64,000 bases of DNA, from NCBI GenBank assembly GCA_963969595.1, contig OZ018408.1, positions 10,103,823-10,167,822 on the forward strand, given 5' to 3'. The notes below the pieces were generated by a model, which had not been told where the DNA came from, did no database searches, and saw only the letters and a program-made list of their open reading frames with translations. This document shows, one piece after another, positions 22,639 to 35,528 of the stretch (the stretch's first letter is position 1; each line of letters starts with the position of its first letter). A program made the translations under genes and the position numbers. This DNA comes from Neckera pumila (Eukaryota > Streptophyta > Bryopsida > Hypnales > Neckeraceae).

Positions 22639-25600
22639 ATGGACAATACATCACCACCTAGAAGTCCTGAGACACCACGAGCACCTCCCATAGCAAACAC
22701 AAGTGCACAAATTCACCCACCACCAACGAATCCAAGTACAAATGCAAGAATGACCATTTTTCCAAGGTCAATTGGAGAGATTGCACGCGTTTTCCAATAT
22801 CCTCCCAAACTTGGAGTGCGTAGGAGGGGCAGTGGGGCTTCATCATCAGGTGGTAGTTCTTCACGTCAGACAACTGTAGCCTTGGTTCCCCATGAGTCCC
22901 TCCCCTCCCCTGCCTCTCTTTCAACTGCTTCTTCTTCTCTTGCCTCCACCTCCTTAGCCTCCTCTTCAAATGCCACCATGTCATCTGCAACACCATCGAG
23001 ATTTATCACACGTACTTTTCTAGTCATTCCTGATGGTACACAGTGGACAAGTAATGGAGTGCCATCCATTACTTATTGGCCATCTGAACCACGCACTATG
23101 GTTCTAAGTCTACCGGATTTGAGGAAATGGGCAGGTTTGAAATATCCCCACCATTTTCCTAAAGATAGTGTGGAGTTCTGTGTGGCTGAGGCTTTTGCAA
23201 GATTACCCCAATATGAAGATACAATTGGTGATGTTGTTGTAGGAACATTCTTCAAACGCACCAAAAAACAAAAAAGAATAGGATTGGACAGAGCCTATAG
23301 ATTAGAGCCATATGTTCAAGAAGTAGGTGCGGGTTATGGCAAATTAAATGCCAATACTATGGTAGTGTATGTACCTGCAATGAGGAGATCTACATCGCAA
23401 CTATCCATGTTTGAGACGCCTCCAATGCATCTACCTCCACTAGAGACACCTCCTTCACAGCTACCCCCATTTCAGCTCTCTCTGTCGCAGGTACTTCCAT
23501 TTGAGACGCCTATATCTCAGCGGCCATTGTTTAAGACGTGTACACCCCAATGACTCTTGTTTGAGACGCCTCCATCACAGGTTCCCCAATCTGGTTTGCC
23601 ATCATCTTTGTCAGCAATAATTGACTTAACATTACCTTCTTTCTAGATCCATGGAACTTCTGATGAAAGCCACCTTGATTTCCTCTCCGATGGATGGATA
23701 CGCCTTCAGGAGGCCTATTTTGCAGCATTAAAAAGGAGGAATAAGAAGATGTGTGATTCATCTGTTTAAGAGTATGAAGACATACAAAGGAGCAGTTCAT
23801 TTTGGAAGTCCTTCAGTGAACTTGAATCAGAAGTACTTCAAGATGCAAATTCAACAATCAAAAACATTATCTTGGGATTGGTTTGCAGGAGGGACCTAAA
23901 AAAAGGCATCAATTGCAATGACTCAGAAATCAACAAAGTAACTTCACACATTATTATGCAGATGTTTACTCCAGCTGATTTGAAGTTGGAGTTTGAGAAA
24001 AAAGCTAGAATTTTCTGGTGGGAATGGGACGGTTTTGATGACCTTATAAAGAAAGCACCAAAAGATGCTGCATATCTTGATGTAGCGTACATCTTGCTTC
24101 ATTCACACGGTGAAGAGGGAGTTGAGAGAATCAATGATTTGGAGGAATTGTTCAAAGTTTGTGTGCATAAGAAAATCTCTCTGAAATTACTTCAATTGAT
24201 GTGCACGTCAAATACTACACCAAAAGACATGGAAGAAGAGGAATTATTGCATAGAAGAAAAGAAGTGGAGATGGCCTTACTAGAATTCCAAAGGTATTTT
24301 CTTGAGCAGAAGGTCTTTTACTCTTATATGCACTTCTCTGATACTTCGAGTGTGGTTCCTACCATTTACCTCAAAGTTATCCAAGGCAAAGAGTACCAAG
24401 CATTCTGTGATCAATGGAGAGAAATGTCACTAATCAAAAATGCTTGTTACAAAGTAAAAGTGGAATACATCCACAGTTTTGGTATTCAAGAGAAAAACAC
24501 GCTTGATAAGGACGGTCTTTGAAACTCATGGCTAATAAATTGCCGGAAGCAATTCATATCTATGCCATTTGTAAGTTTGAACATTATTTGGCAATTCCAA
24601 TTTTTAAATTTAGTTTTAAGCCAATTTAGAAGTAGATATACTTATAAATTAGTGGTTAAGTCATATCCTAATTAAATTGTTACTTTTCATTAGGTCTATA
24701 ATTCTCTTCTGGAATATACAAACAACAGAGAAGGGGTCATTCTACATCCAATGAAAGACATTGACATTGTACAACCAGACATTCAGATTGATACAGTATG
24801 TTTGTATTACAAAAGAACGTAGCGTGATAGACCTTCAACCTAGTGTTACTACACATCTACTGTAAAAGATCAATTAAAAGTCTTTTTTTGAATGTCTAAA
24901 TTGAAATTTTGACGTAAGAACTTTACTTGCTTCTCACCAATATTTGACATTCTTCAAGGGCATATGATTGGTCACTTGATATGGGAGATTGCTTCAAAAA
25001 ATTTGGAAATCAACAGGCTGTTCACATACTCAACATTACTGATGATGTGCGACCAAGTTCCTCAATCCAAGGATCTTACTAGTGGTATTGATCTCCAGCT
25101 CCGATCAAATTTGGAGAGAGACTTTAGACTTTGTTTTCCATCCAAATGGAGTATCTTACATCAACTCCGACAATCATTTTCACATGCTATAATGTTGGTT
25201 TCTCAACTAGCTGAAGACGAAATCAATGAAGACTTGGGGTGGTCTTTCGTGAACTTTGAATTTGAAGAGAGCAATTGGGTTGAATAAGTGGAGAAGAAAT
25301 TGGGGAGTATTATTTGGTCTCATTTAGTCAAAGACAGACAACTGGTTGGCAATGCCCTCAGAGAGGGATTCTTTCTAGCTATAGAGACAGCACCCATTTC
25401 TGCTGGCAAGAAAGAAAAATATAGGAGTGAAGTTATGCAACTTATTCCAAATTGTTTGAAAATTGCATTTTGAGGATCTTGTTGCATTGAGCCAAAATAA
25501 TTCATGAAATCAGTGAAGTTTGAGAACACAATCAGCAAGGATCACCAAAACTGGTTTAGTAGAGCTGTCTATGAGATGACCCACTCAGAGAGAATGAGGC

Positions 25601-25827
25601 TTGTTGTTTTTATCACAAGGTTGGAGTTTTTTGGAGGATCCCAAGTTACAGTTGCGCTATTAAACAGGGATGATGACTCATGCATCCAATCTAATACATG
25701 CTTTGGTCAACTATATCTACCTCCATTTAGTTCATATGAGACCATGGTGAGGACAATTAAGTATTCTACAATGGATACTAGTTATGGAAGACCATAGTTC
25801 CAACTTCATTTGGATAGATCATGTTAA
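22639..25827 (+). pseudogene. HECT-type E3 ubiquitin ligase relative with eight in-frame stops
   Basis: One reading frame (frame 1) stays coherent from the ATG at 22639 to TAA at 25825, broken only by stops at 23551, 23644, 23767, 24520, 25285, 25471, 25498 and 25795 and by two probable introns (24571-24693, and 24796 to about 24958). The N-terminus is Pro/Ser/Thr-rich, and around 23390-23590 there is a short repeat of the type P-(L/M)-F-E-T-P. The middle is unrecognised. The C-terminus is a HECT domain. GHMIGHLIWEIASKN fits its N-lobe start; WFSRAVYEMTHSERMRLVVF and SNTCFGQLYLPPFSSYE form the C-lobe, with the catalytic Cys codon at 25699-25701. An active protein would pass ubiquitin from E2 to substrate through that Cys. 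The intron 2/exon 3 junction is one base out of phase, the only possible indel. It is decayed, or else its stops are bypassed. Confidence 0.75.
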
Positions 25828-28800
25828 ATGGCTAACCTTCATTTGAGACAATTTGATATTGGAATGTTCTCAATCTAGCAAGATGCTTTGTCTTGCACTT
25901 TAATGAAGAACAATTTTATAGTGTATTGTGCCATTTCACTTGGAATTGATGATTACCTATGACAATTGTGCACCCTTTTACCTTGTGTTAGTTGAAAATT
26001 TGCAATGTAGAGGTCTTTATTTACCTGTGACAATTGATTGTACCTTGAAAAAATGCACTAGAAATGAGAGGAACAATTGCACTAGGAACAAGATGCTCTC
26101 AACCCTTCTTATTGACCTTGGAAGATCACTAGTCGAGTTGTGGAGAGATCACTTTGGGTACAAAGGCCAATTCTCTTGAGATAGAAATTTTATCTCTATT
26201 TCTAAATTTCTCATGATATTTCAAAGAGGCAAGTTATAGTCTACAAATGAAGGGACAATACAAAACCCGATTTCCACTCAAAGATCAATGGCTATAGACA
26301 TGTCGCCTAGTCTTGCTTACGCCCAACATGCTCATTGAAGGTCAATTAAGTTAAATGGAAAAAAAGAGTTGCTGTTGGTAAAACAGGTCAGTATAAGAGA
26401 TGGGGTCTGGTCCCTAGCAGATGAGGTGTCCTTTATCTTATCTTAGATCTATTTGTGATTTTTTTGCTTTGTAGCAGGTGGATTGCACTTTGAAAAAGAG
26501 TATTCCAATCACGGAAGACAGGATGGGTAATAATCAATATCTTAATCCGTATCTTAATCAAGGTTTTGTGGTACTTTGTAGCATGTCAATTAATGTAGTA
26601 AAAAATTGTTCATTTTTGGAAACCAAGTTGATTGCCATTGACAAGTGACTAATTACATGGGGCAAGACAAATACCTGTGTCAGAAGGCTCCAAGGAGATT
26701 TGTTTGCACTTATTCTCATTGTTAATCTTGCTCCCATAGTGTGAGCTTTTGACACTTAAAAACCTCACTGATCCTCTATACAGGGTTTGAATCTTCTCGG
26801 TTTAAATGTACTCTTATACGATTAGGATGATGATAGTTGTTGTGACCCTTATTGCTAAATTTCATGAGGTGTAAAAGAAAGCTTGCAGCGTTCTCGTTGC
26901 ATTCGAAAAACGGGATCCCGTTGTTTTTGGAAAGAAGACCGGGGTCTTCTTCAAAGGCCTCATTCCTTGCCTCAATCATGCTCATTCTCGAGTAAGTTCA
27001 ATCTTTACTGAAACCACATTTTCTGTGGTCATTGTTTACTATCGTACCGGTAGTCAGAATCTGATATATATGCTGGTAATTGAATCTTTGGTAGTTGTTG
27101 AAGAAAGTCATATGGTGCAGGATGAAGCTTTAAATCAGTCACTATGGTTCAATACTGTATTTGTAGTGAAGTTCTTGAATTTGTTAAGTAAGTAATTTGA
27201 TCACTTTTTACATAAAAATAGAATTGCAGCTTTTCAAAGATGCCATGATGCAATGAGGGCTTACTAAAAGTTTAGTGGCTTAGGCGCTTAGTAGCTAGCT
27301 TCTGGAACCAAGTCCTTGGCATTTAACCATAACATTACGGTCAGAGAGGTATGTGGTCCTTCACCATAGTAACAAAATCTAGTATAAAAGATTCATCCCA
27401 AAAGAATTTCATCCACGGCTAGAATTTTCTCAGTAAATAATCACTTTCTGGGTCGTGCAGCTAATACCAAGCTTCAAATACCGTATTTTCCCCTTGTTCA
27501 ACACCTCGTGAGATTTTCCACAAGTCCTGATCAATGTAGAAATGAAATGTGGCAAAACATTCAAGCTATAATTATGTTTTGCCGGAAATGAGGGATATAT
27601 TTGGGGAATTGTATGCATGTTGAATCACACTGTCAACAGGGATTGCCATCTTAGTAATTTGGTGAATAATGCTCACGCTCGATTTCAAAGGTTCTAGTGA
27701 ACCCTGTCTCGTGAGAAACAACATACACTAGCTGCAGATTTAGAGCCTACCCACAATTTTAAAGCTAACGATCATAAATAGCCATGATTCTGGCAATTGT
27801 CATTTCGAAGAGCAGAGCAATACCGGTGAATTAACATGAACTCTCTTTCTTTGAAAAGCAAGGATCCGATGTCATACATTACATATTTACCTCAGATCTG
27901 GCAAAATGCATTTGATCTGGCAAAATTTTGAAGTACCTGGAGTCAGATCCTCTCGTCAATTCTTGAAAAGAATTTTGGTGTCAAAATAAGTGTTTATGAT
28001 CCAAATAAATGTCTGATTGAACTTCTTGTAGATTGCTTAACATCTGCAAGCAATGCACAAGTTGCAAAGCCTAAAAGTGAGTGACATAACCGACAACAGT
28101 TCCATCATTCCTTTCTCAGCATCAATGATTGAATCGTTTTTGCGTAATCACGCAGTAGCTCTTATCATGTGCATTCCCTGAGAAGAATCAACTACAGCAA
28201 GACATCATCTGAACAAAGCAAGGACAATTAACGGCCATGTACACACAAGCCCTGGAACTTTGTTGAACTAAATTCTATGAGATTTCTAAACCATCCCTGT
28301 ACACTGATCAAACTGTTAAGCCAGACAATTCTCAAATTAGAGAGGATTCATTCTAGCATGCGCACCATCTGATCCTTTGATCAAAATACAAAAGACTTTG
28401 AATAGTGCGATCCTATAATCTACAACCTCTTCAACCATAGTGGTGATTAAAAAAAGCAAGAAATCGTGAAGATAGGTGGATTGTTGCAATACCTCACAGA
28501 ATTTTGGGCTCTGTAATGCAAAGAAAAAAGAGGCACACCAAATCACAAAAACAATCAGCACCTCACAAATCGGACCTCATGAATCAACAACTCTGAGCAA
28601 TCTCCTAATTCACACCTTTGAGAGCTGCAGCAACCTTGGCCACCCCACAGGACTCATGAACTGGAGGTATAATGTGATCAAGATTACGCCATGGTGGAAT
28701 TCCCGCCCATGCAATTTGCTGCAACATGAACTTGCCTGCCATTCTGTAGGCAGAGCAAAAAAATGTCCCACTCAAATTTGAAATCGCAACCACCAAATGA

Positions 28801-29700
28801 TCTAGGTCACGATGATCCTAGCCATTGATCTGATTTCCCATGCTGCCCAATCTTCCTCCCGACTCTCATCTGTCCTAAAGGGAGACGGCCTCCTATATGC
28901 CTCAAAATTTTTCTAATGCTGATTTTGGTCTACAAGAGCTTCTGAATATTCCCCTTTAAGCTCATTATAATAGGCTCTTCCCCTCAAAGCTTTGACATTG
29001 CTTCATTTTTTCAGAACTTCCTTGGAAGTTGGCGATTGTCACAGAAAACACAAACTCAAAATCAATTAGGTCAAACTCTCTATCACGTGAATTAGGTCAA
29101 ATACCTTTGTACCTAATGACCTTGCCAATGGTGCCCTTGGGCTTCGTAGTCGCCATAAATGGAGCCTTGTCTTGCAACACGAGAAATAGTTCTCTAATTA
29201 ACAACCGTACCTCTGTGAATTCAAGTATTTGCTTCCAAATGTCCTGCAACACGAGAAACTGTTCTCTAGTATAGGTAACAACCGTGCCTCTGCAAGTTCA
29301 AGCATCTGCTTCCAAACATACAATCGATCTGCTCCCAAACATATCTTATCAAGAGCTTTTTTTCGTGTTGCAAGACCTCAAACTCTACAACCAATCAAGA
29401 AGCTCTTGAACTAGATGCAGAACAAGGGCAGTAACGCAATTCTTTACCTGCGATTGTGAGCTGTTCTTCTAAAAAGCTTTGAATGTGTGAGATCAAACCC
29501 TACAACTAGTTCTAGATCGACAACCAAAACCCTAGATCAAATTAGAAAACCTCACAGTGAACACAACGATAAGTTGAAAGGGAAACGGTCAGTGTCCAAA
29601 GCCAAGACGCAGAGTGCCGCGGTGTGAGTTTCCAACGGCCCCCGCGGCTCCTAGAATGAACAAAAAAAGAGCCAATGGATGATAAAATTCGACGGGCAGA
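25828..29700. other. Spacer, no gene recognised
   Basis: No gene supported. On the minus strand, 26985-26776 (…RNEAFEEDPGLLSKNNG…) and 28796-28605 (…MAGKFMLQQIAWAGIPPWR…) look somewhat protein-like, but neither has a recognisable family or neighbouring exons. Confidence 0.4.
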
Positions 29701-29810
29701 TTGACATTTTGGAAGTGCCCTGGAGCACAGGTATCCCGCCCCTAAGTGCAGGTCACCCGCCCTCAAGTGGGAATGACAGAACATAGCTCTTTTGGTACAC
29801 CCTAAAAGTG

Positions 29811-31473
29811 CCACATATTGCACGTCAGGGTATCCTGGGCAAGATTCGGAGTGCCCCGGGCAAGATTCCATGTACCCCGGAAAAGATGCCATGTACCCCG
29901 GAAAAGATGCCATGTACCCCGGAAAAGATGCCATGTACCCCGGGGAAGGTTCTCCTGACCAATAAATTGGACTTAGGTCCGGATACCTACGTATTTGTAC
30001 ACGTATTCGTACTGATTTCCCGTATTCTACCCCCCTCTGCATTTGCTTGCGCCATGTGATGAAAATCTGTTTGCATTCTTTTATCTGAAATCAAAATTAC
30101 GTCGCGAATCTTGCTCAGGCCCAGAAATCGACACGCACACACACAAGGAATTGAGAGTCTACCAACTATTTCAGTACATCCTGCTTGGCGCATAAAATCC
30201 TTCCCCATCTAGGGAGTAGAAATACTCATCTAAAAGCACTTTATTTGCCAATAATATATCTGGAATTCCAACAAACATCAACTATTGATGCTAGCTAGCG
30301 CAACTCAACTACCTGGTGTTGTTCCCAACTTAGTGTGAGAAGAAAAAATTTAAAAAAATTAAACAAAAAAATTTAAAAAAAATTTTAAATTTCTAAAAAA
30401 ATATAAAAAAATATAAAAAAATTTAAAAATATAAAAAATGTATATATATATATATATATAATCGAATTTATATACAAATCCGGAAATCGCCAGTCGCACA
30501 AGAAATTCAACAAAATTGGCAGGTGTTTCTTGCATTCACCCATTTCAGCATCCTCTCAGGCAACCATATAAAAATTTTCTAAGCGGGAGAACTAGAAAAC
30601 TGCCAAATCTGAAGAAAATAGACATTTTGATGCTTTAATTAGTTAAAATAGGGAAAAAATTAAATGAACAAAATAAAAATAGACCAGTTGTAATAACTCT
30701 ATGGAGATGGTCATTCACCAAAAGAACCAACAAAATAATATTTTATGTATACTAAAATGCAAGAAGAAAGAAGCTCTCTGTGTAGACTTCCACACAATAC
30801 AAAACTAAGTATTTTTAGAATTTCTTCTTTATGTAGCTACAAGTCTACAAGAAGACCATTCCCTCCATGAATTTCCTGTGTGTCTGGCAATTTCCAGATT
30901 TGTATATAAATTTGGTGATGATATATATATATATATATATAATTTTATTTTAAATTTTATTTTAAATTTTATTTTTTTTAAATTTAAATTTTTCTTAAAT
31001 TTTTACCTCTCACACTAAATTGGGAACAACACCAGGTAGTTGAGTTGCGCTAGCTAGCATCAATAGTTGATGTTTGTTGGAATTCCAGATATATTATTGG
31101 CAAATAAAGTACTTTCAAATGAGTATTTCTACTCCCTAGATGGGGAAGGATTTTATGCACCAAGCAGGATGTACTGAAACAGTTGGTAGACTCTCAATTC
31201 CTTGTGCGTGTGCGTGTCAATTTTTGGACCTGAGCAAGATTTGTGAGGTAATTTTGATTTCAGATAAAAGAAGGCAAACAGGTTTTCATCACATGGTGCA
31301 AGCAAATGCAGAGGGGGTAGAATATGGGATATCCATACAAATACTTGTACAAATATGTAGATATCCGGACCCAAGTTCAGTTTGCTGGTCGAGAGAACCT
31401 TCCCCGTAGTACATGGAATCTTGCCCGGGGCACTCCGAATCTTGCCTGGGGTACCCTGACGTGTAATATGTGG
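29811..31473. mobile_element. 1.66-kb foldback element with ~0.6-0.7-kb arms
   Basis: The ends both read CCACATATT(G/A) inward. The arms (about 29811-30520 and 30870-31473) are inverted copies throughout, e.g. GTTGTTCCCAACTTAGTGTG against CACACTAAATTGGGAACAAC and 'ctagctagcgcaactcaact' against its complement. Each arm ends inward in an AT-rich stretch with a (TA)n run (30445-30465 and 30920-30942), and the inverted similarity continues just beyond it. No coding function is visible in the arms or centre. The contiguous relative at about 17965 lacks it, which supports insertion. Confidence 0.75.
29868..29945. repeat. 21-bp tandem repeat, expanded only in the left arm
   Basis: Unit GAAAAGATGCCATGTACCCCG, three full copies plus a leading variant. 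The matching place in the right arm (near 31405-31425) has a single unit, so the expansion happened after the arms formed. Confidence 0.85.
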
Positions 31474-31491
31474 CCCTTTTGGCATTCCATA

Positions 31492-31668
31492 TTTTTGCTT
31501 CTCCCCCGCCTCCGGGCTTGAGCTTCACCCCCGCCTCCGGGCTTGAGCTTCACCCCCGCCTCCGGGCTTGAGCTTCACCCCCGCCTCCGGGCTTGAGCTT
31601 CACCCCCGCCTCCGGGCTTGAGCTTCACCCCCGCCTCCGGGCTTGAGCTTCACCCCCGCCTCCGGGCC
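31492..31668. repeat. GC-rich 25-bp minisatellite, about seven copies
   Basis: Near-identical tandem copies of GAGCTTCACCCCCGCCTCCG + GGCTT. The 25-bp period is not a multiple of three, so it is not a protein repeat. Degenerate copies of the same unit are at 17860-17945. Just downstream (31785-31845) an 18-bp unit, ATCAGCCCTTGGATGTGT, is repeated about three times. Confidence 0.9.
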
Positions 31669-31849
31669 GGTTTGTCCCTTATCCCCAGGCCTTTGCCTGT
31701 TTTGCCTTTGGGCGTCCCGGTTGCTTCTAGGTCCAATGCTTTATCTCCTCTCTCCTGCCCTCCGGGCGTGTAATTGCCTTCAGGAGTGTATCAGCCCTTG
31801 GATGTGTATCAGCCCTTGGATGTGTATCAGCCTTTGGGCGTTTCATCAG

Positions 31850-34800
31850 TAAAATCCACCCTCGAAGGCTTCAGTCGTGAGGCCTTTTGAGGTTGGCAAC
31901 TCTAGGCTCTCAAGACTCCAAGCTCAGTTTCAAGCTCAAAGGTAGTAAGGTAAATGACCCCATTGCGGTCAAATGGCCCATGATGGACCACAGTCCGGGG
32001 AGATTTTTAGCACAACCGGCTAAAATCCTTCACTTTTTTGGGCCAACGATTGTTTGAATAATTCTCTTGGTTAGGCCTATAAAAAATAGAGAATATACTT
32101 TGATTTTCTTCTTAAATGGTTGGTTTTTTCCCAAAGATTTTGAAATCAATTAGGCAATTCTTGATTTCAACCGGCTAATTTGTAATTTAAATGCCGGTAC
32201 TCCCTGTACAATCAGATGGACACCTAATGACCCCATTGTGGTTTTTCAAACTTCAATCAATGCCTTACATGGTTGTTATGGAATAATTAGTAACCTCAAT
32301 AGGTACTTCCAACTTTTCAGTGTAAAATTCTTTGTAAAAACGGATTTTTTAGGTCTTCCATGTTTGAAAATGTTGTGACTGCATTGGGTAGGAAGATGAC
32401 CATATTGGATTCAAATTTTGTTGGTCATGAGGTGGCCTACAGACTCCTATGGGCTGATCACTTCAAAAATTCAGAACTAATTCATACTTGGTCCAAAAAA
32501 TATAATTTTAAATGTCCTCATTGTCTTTTATACTTTTCTTAATGTGGGAAAAAATTTGAAAAATTTCAGCAATGGCATGAGGGCACACTCCTAATTTTGA
32601 CCGCAATAGGATCATTTACCTAACTCAAATTTGTTTTGTTCCAAATTCAATTGATTGATCTCAACTCTTTTTATAAAACCTCTCATTCAAACACTCTCCA
32701 ACAGTTGCCCCAAAACTTCTCAAAAGGAAGAGAAAGAATGAGAAGATGAAGAGGTTTGGAAGAATGAAGTAGAGAAGACAAAGACACATTTGATTCTCAA
32801 ATTAATGACGGTTAGGCCCACTTAGAATGTCCTTTTGAATTTTATTCTTTTTACTATTCATTAGATTTGCTGGTTAGTTAGTGAATTGTTAGGCCCACTT
32901 AGATTCATTTTCAATTTCATCCCAATTACAATTCATCTCATTTGTTGGCTAGTTCTTTAATTTTATTCTTTTTGGATTAGTAGGAAAACAAATTGACAAC
33001 ATTTTGTCCTATTAGGCCTAATAAACCAAGGGAATAAAACAAAAGTCTAACTAATAGTTCCAAAATAATTAGGACATTAAAAAAATCATTAACAATTAGA
33101 AGATTTTATTAGATTTTATTAGATTTAGTGAATCTTTTATATTTTTGGCATTTAAATAATTCTTGAGAAATTAGGAATTATCCAAAACACTTCCAAAAAC
33201 ATTAGAAATTCCTAACAATTAGGAAAAAGGAAAAATTAGAAGAAATCATAACAACAAATTGCAAACTAACTGTGAAATTAAAATGGATTAGTGAACATGG
33301 AGATTGACGGACCATACGAGACCATCCACTTGCAGGCCCTCGAAGATGGAATGATAAAAAACTTTATTGGAGAGGTACGTTTAATTTCACTTTGCCTTTG
33401 CTTTCTCTTGAATTTCGAATTGGAAATTTTTAATTAAAAATTAACATTTAAAACAGAGTCTTAGAGCTTAAATTAGAATTTATAAACTATTAGATAATTT
33501 TTAGAAGATTCCAAAAACATATCACACTTAAAAAATAACCTTAATTTAAAGAAATTACTAACAATTGGACGTTAACCCTAAAATTGGATGAGAATTTAGG
33601 ATTTTCATCTAAAAGGAATGTTTAAGGAATCTCTTAAATTTGGAATCAAACAAAAGATTCTAAAATCCGTTTTTAGTCTTAAAAATACTTTATTTTTGAA
33701 AGGGTAAAAATTTGGATGAAGTTTGAGACTAATTTTAGATGAAAAGCTTCCAATTAGGTCAAAATTATAATTAATCTTAAGAATTCAGTAGCTAAAAGAA
33801 CTAATGATCTAATCCTAAATTTTGGATTTATTTTGATTTGATTTGCTATTTTAGATTAGTAAATGAAGTTTTTTAGCACAAGTTAAGGGCCAAACTTTGT
33901 TCTTCAATAACTTTTTTTAAGAATCTTGGAATCTAACTTTCTTTACCATTCTGGAAAAGGAAAGTTATATTCTATCACTTTTCCTAGATATTATTTTAGT
34001 TTAGTTAAGGAATTGTTTTCTCTTCATAATTTCATTTAACCACAACTGCTAACCATTTAACAATTAGTGTGACTTAGAATTAGTTGAATTTGATAAGATT
34101 AACAATAACAAAAAGTGTCCATTGCTTGGAAGGCAAATACTTAACTAGGAATCACACCCCAAGAGTAAATCTCCATTTAATGAGTTGCTAGAATCTGTGC
34201 GCAACGTTCCTGACTCAAAGGTGGAGTTAGAAACGCCCACATTTTTGGTGCGTCTGTCAAGAGTCTAAGAATTTACTCTTTTTAGAGTCTAGACTTTCTA
34301 AGGCATACTTGGAAATTTAATTCCTAACTAATTTGTGATTTCTCAGGACCGGGTATCTTCTCTGACACCATACGACGTCTGGTTGCTTACAAGGGGGACT
34401 GACCTTATAAGACTTATCAGATCCCGGAGAGGGTTCATATTGGGTAGGAGGTAGACAAGACCTTGTCCGTGGAGACTTTACTTTTTGGACCAGCCTTGCT
34501 TGGGGTGTCATTTGGCTCACAAATATTTAACTTCTAAAGGACCAAGTGTCCATTCAACGTACGCAAATTTGACTACACAGTCATGGGCTCCGTCCTTTAG
34601 GGGTCAAACGACCCAAATCAGCATACACCATCTATTGTGAAGGCGGTGAATGCAAGGTTGTTTGGGGTAGACAAGGAGGAGATCCATTGTTGCCTCTTAC
34701 TTTATTGGAGGTTAGTTTTGGCTACGTGGAAGTTCGAGAGGGCCTTTATTTTTGAAAATTCATAGAATTTACATACCACATCCAATTTATTTATTTATTT

Positions 34801-35040
34801 TTAATATTTATAATTTTCACTTGCTAATATTACTAAATATTATTTTTAGCAAAAGCTGCCTCCAACTATGCAGAATTTATATTGACGTTTTTTGGTGTTT
34901 CCACCGTTAGTTAATAATACCTCAAATTTCTTTGTGAAAGCCAAGATTCTATTTCCAGCTTCGAGGCCGGGTTTTGGGTGGAGATGCTCATCAGGGCAAT
35001 TGCTCATCGTCATCATAATTGGGAACCGTTCCGTTTCACG
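31850..35040. other. Spacer, no gene recognised
   Basis: AT-rich. A short open stretch at 33297-33375 (MEIDGPYETIHLQALEDGM…) ends at a good donor-like GTACGT, but I find no partner exon. 34240-34620 is more GC-rich and unrecognised. Confidence 0.4.
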
Positions 35041-35456
35041 GAGCGACTAGTAACTTCCGAACCACGCCACGAGTCGGATGCCTGATGACGATGCAGACGA
35101 AATTAGGGTTTGGAGCCCGTCCATCGCCATCGCCATAGCCCGCGCCTGCGCCTTCGGTGGCCTGCCTGCGAACACACACACCCCTTCCCCTCCCATTTCC
35201 ATTTCCCCAGGCGCCTTTAGTGTCGTTGTGGTGGAGAGGATCACTTTAGAAGTTCCATGCATGATCCTCCGCATCATCATCACCACCACTAGTCCAAAAG
35301 TCACGAGTCGCATGCGCATCTGCATGATCACACACTCCCGTGCTCGTCACTCTCGCCCCTTTGTCTTTTGCCTCAATTACCTTACTCCAACTGTACAGAA
35401 CGTGATTAATGTGGCTCCTTCTCGTCCCTGTTACCAAGCTGAGACTCTGTTGTGTC

Positions 35457-35490
35457 GTTGCTGCTGCTGCTGCTGCTGCTGCTGTTGTTT
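35457..35490. repeat. CTG trinucleotide run upstream of ENY2
   Basis: About eight perfect CTG units flanked by TTG, inside the probable 5' untranslated exon of ENY2, 40-70 bp before the split start codon. Confidence 0.85.
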
Positions 35491-35528
35491 AGAATCTTCG
35501 GCGTCGTTCGTTTGCGTCTCTTCCAGCC

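Noticed and set aside
22639..25827. U-to-C RNA editing removing the in-frame stops
   Set aside because: Known U-to-C editing that removes stops is organellar (hornworts, lycophytes, ferns). This locus has nuclear-type introns and no organelle signature. Kept only as a remote alternative.
28605..28796. Minus-strand 63-codon frame with protein-like composition
   Set aside because: Neighbouring sequence in frame has stops and no splice-compatible partners; no family recognised.
31492..31668. Regular 25-bp GC-rich repeats as a CRISPR-like array
   Set aside because: The units are directly adjacent with no unique spacers, in a plant nuclear context.
33297..33375. Short exon-like frame MEIDGPYETIHLQ ending at GTACGT
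   Set aside because: No acceptor-linked partner exon or recognised family; a single motif is not enough.
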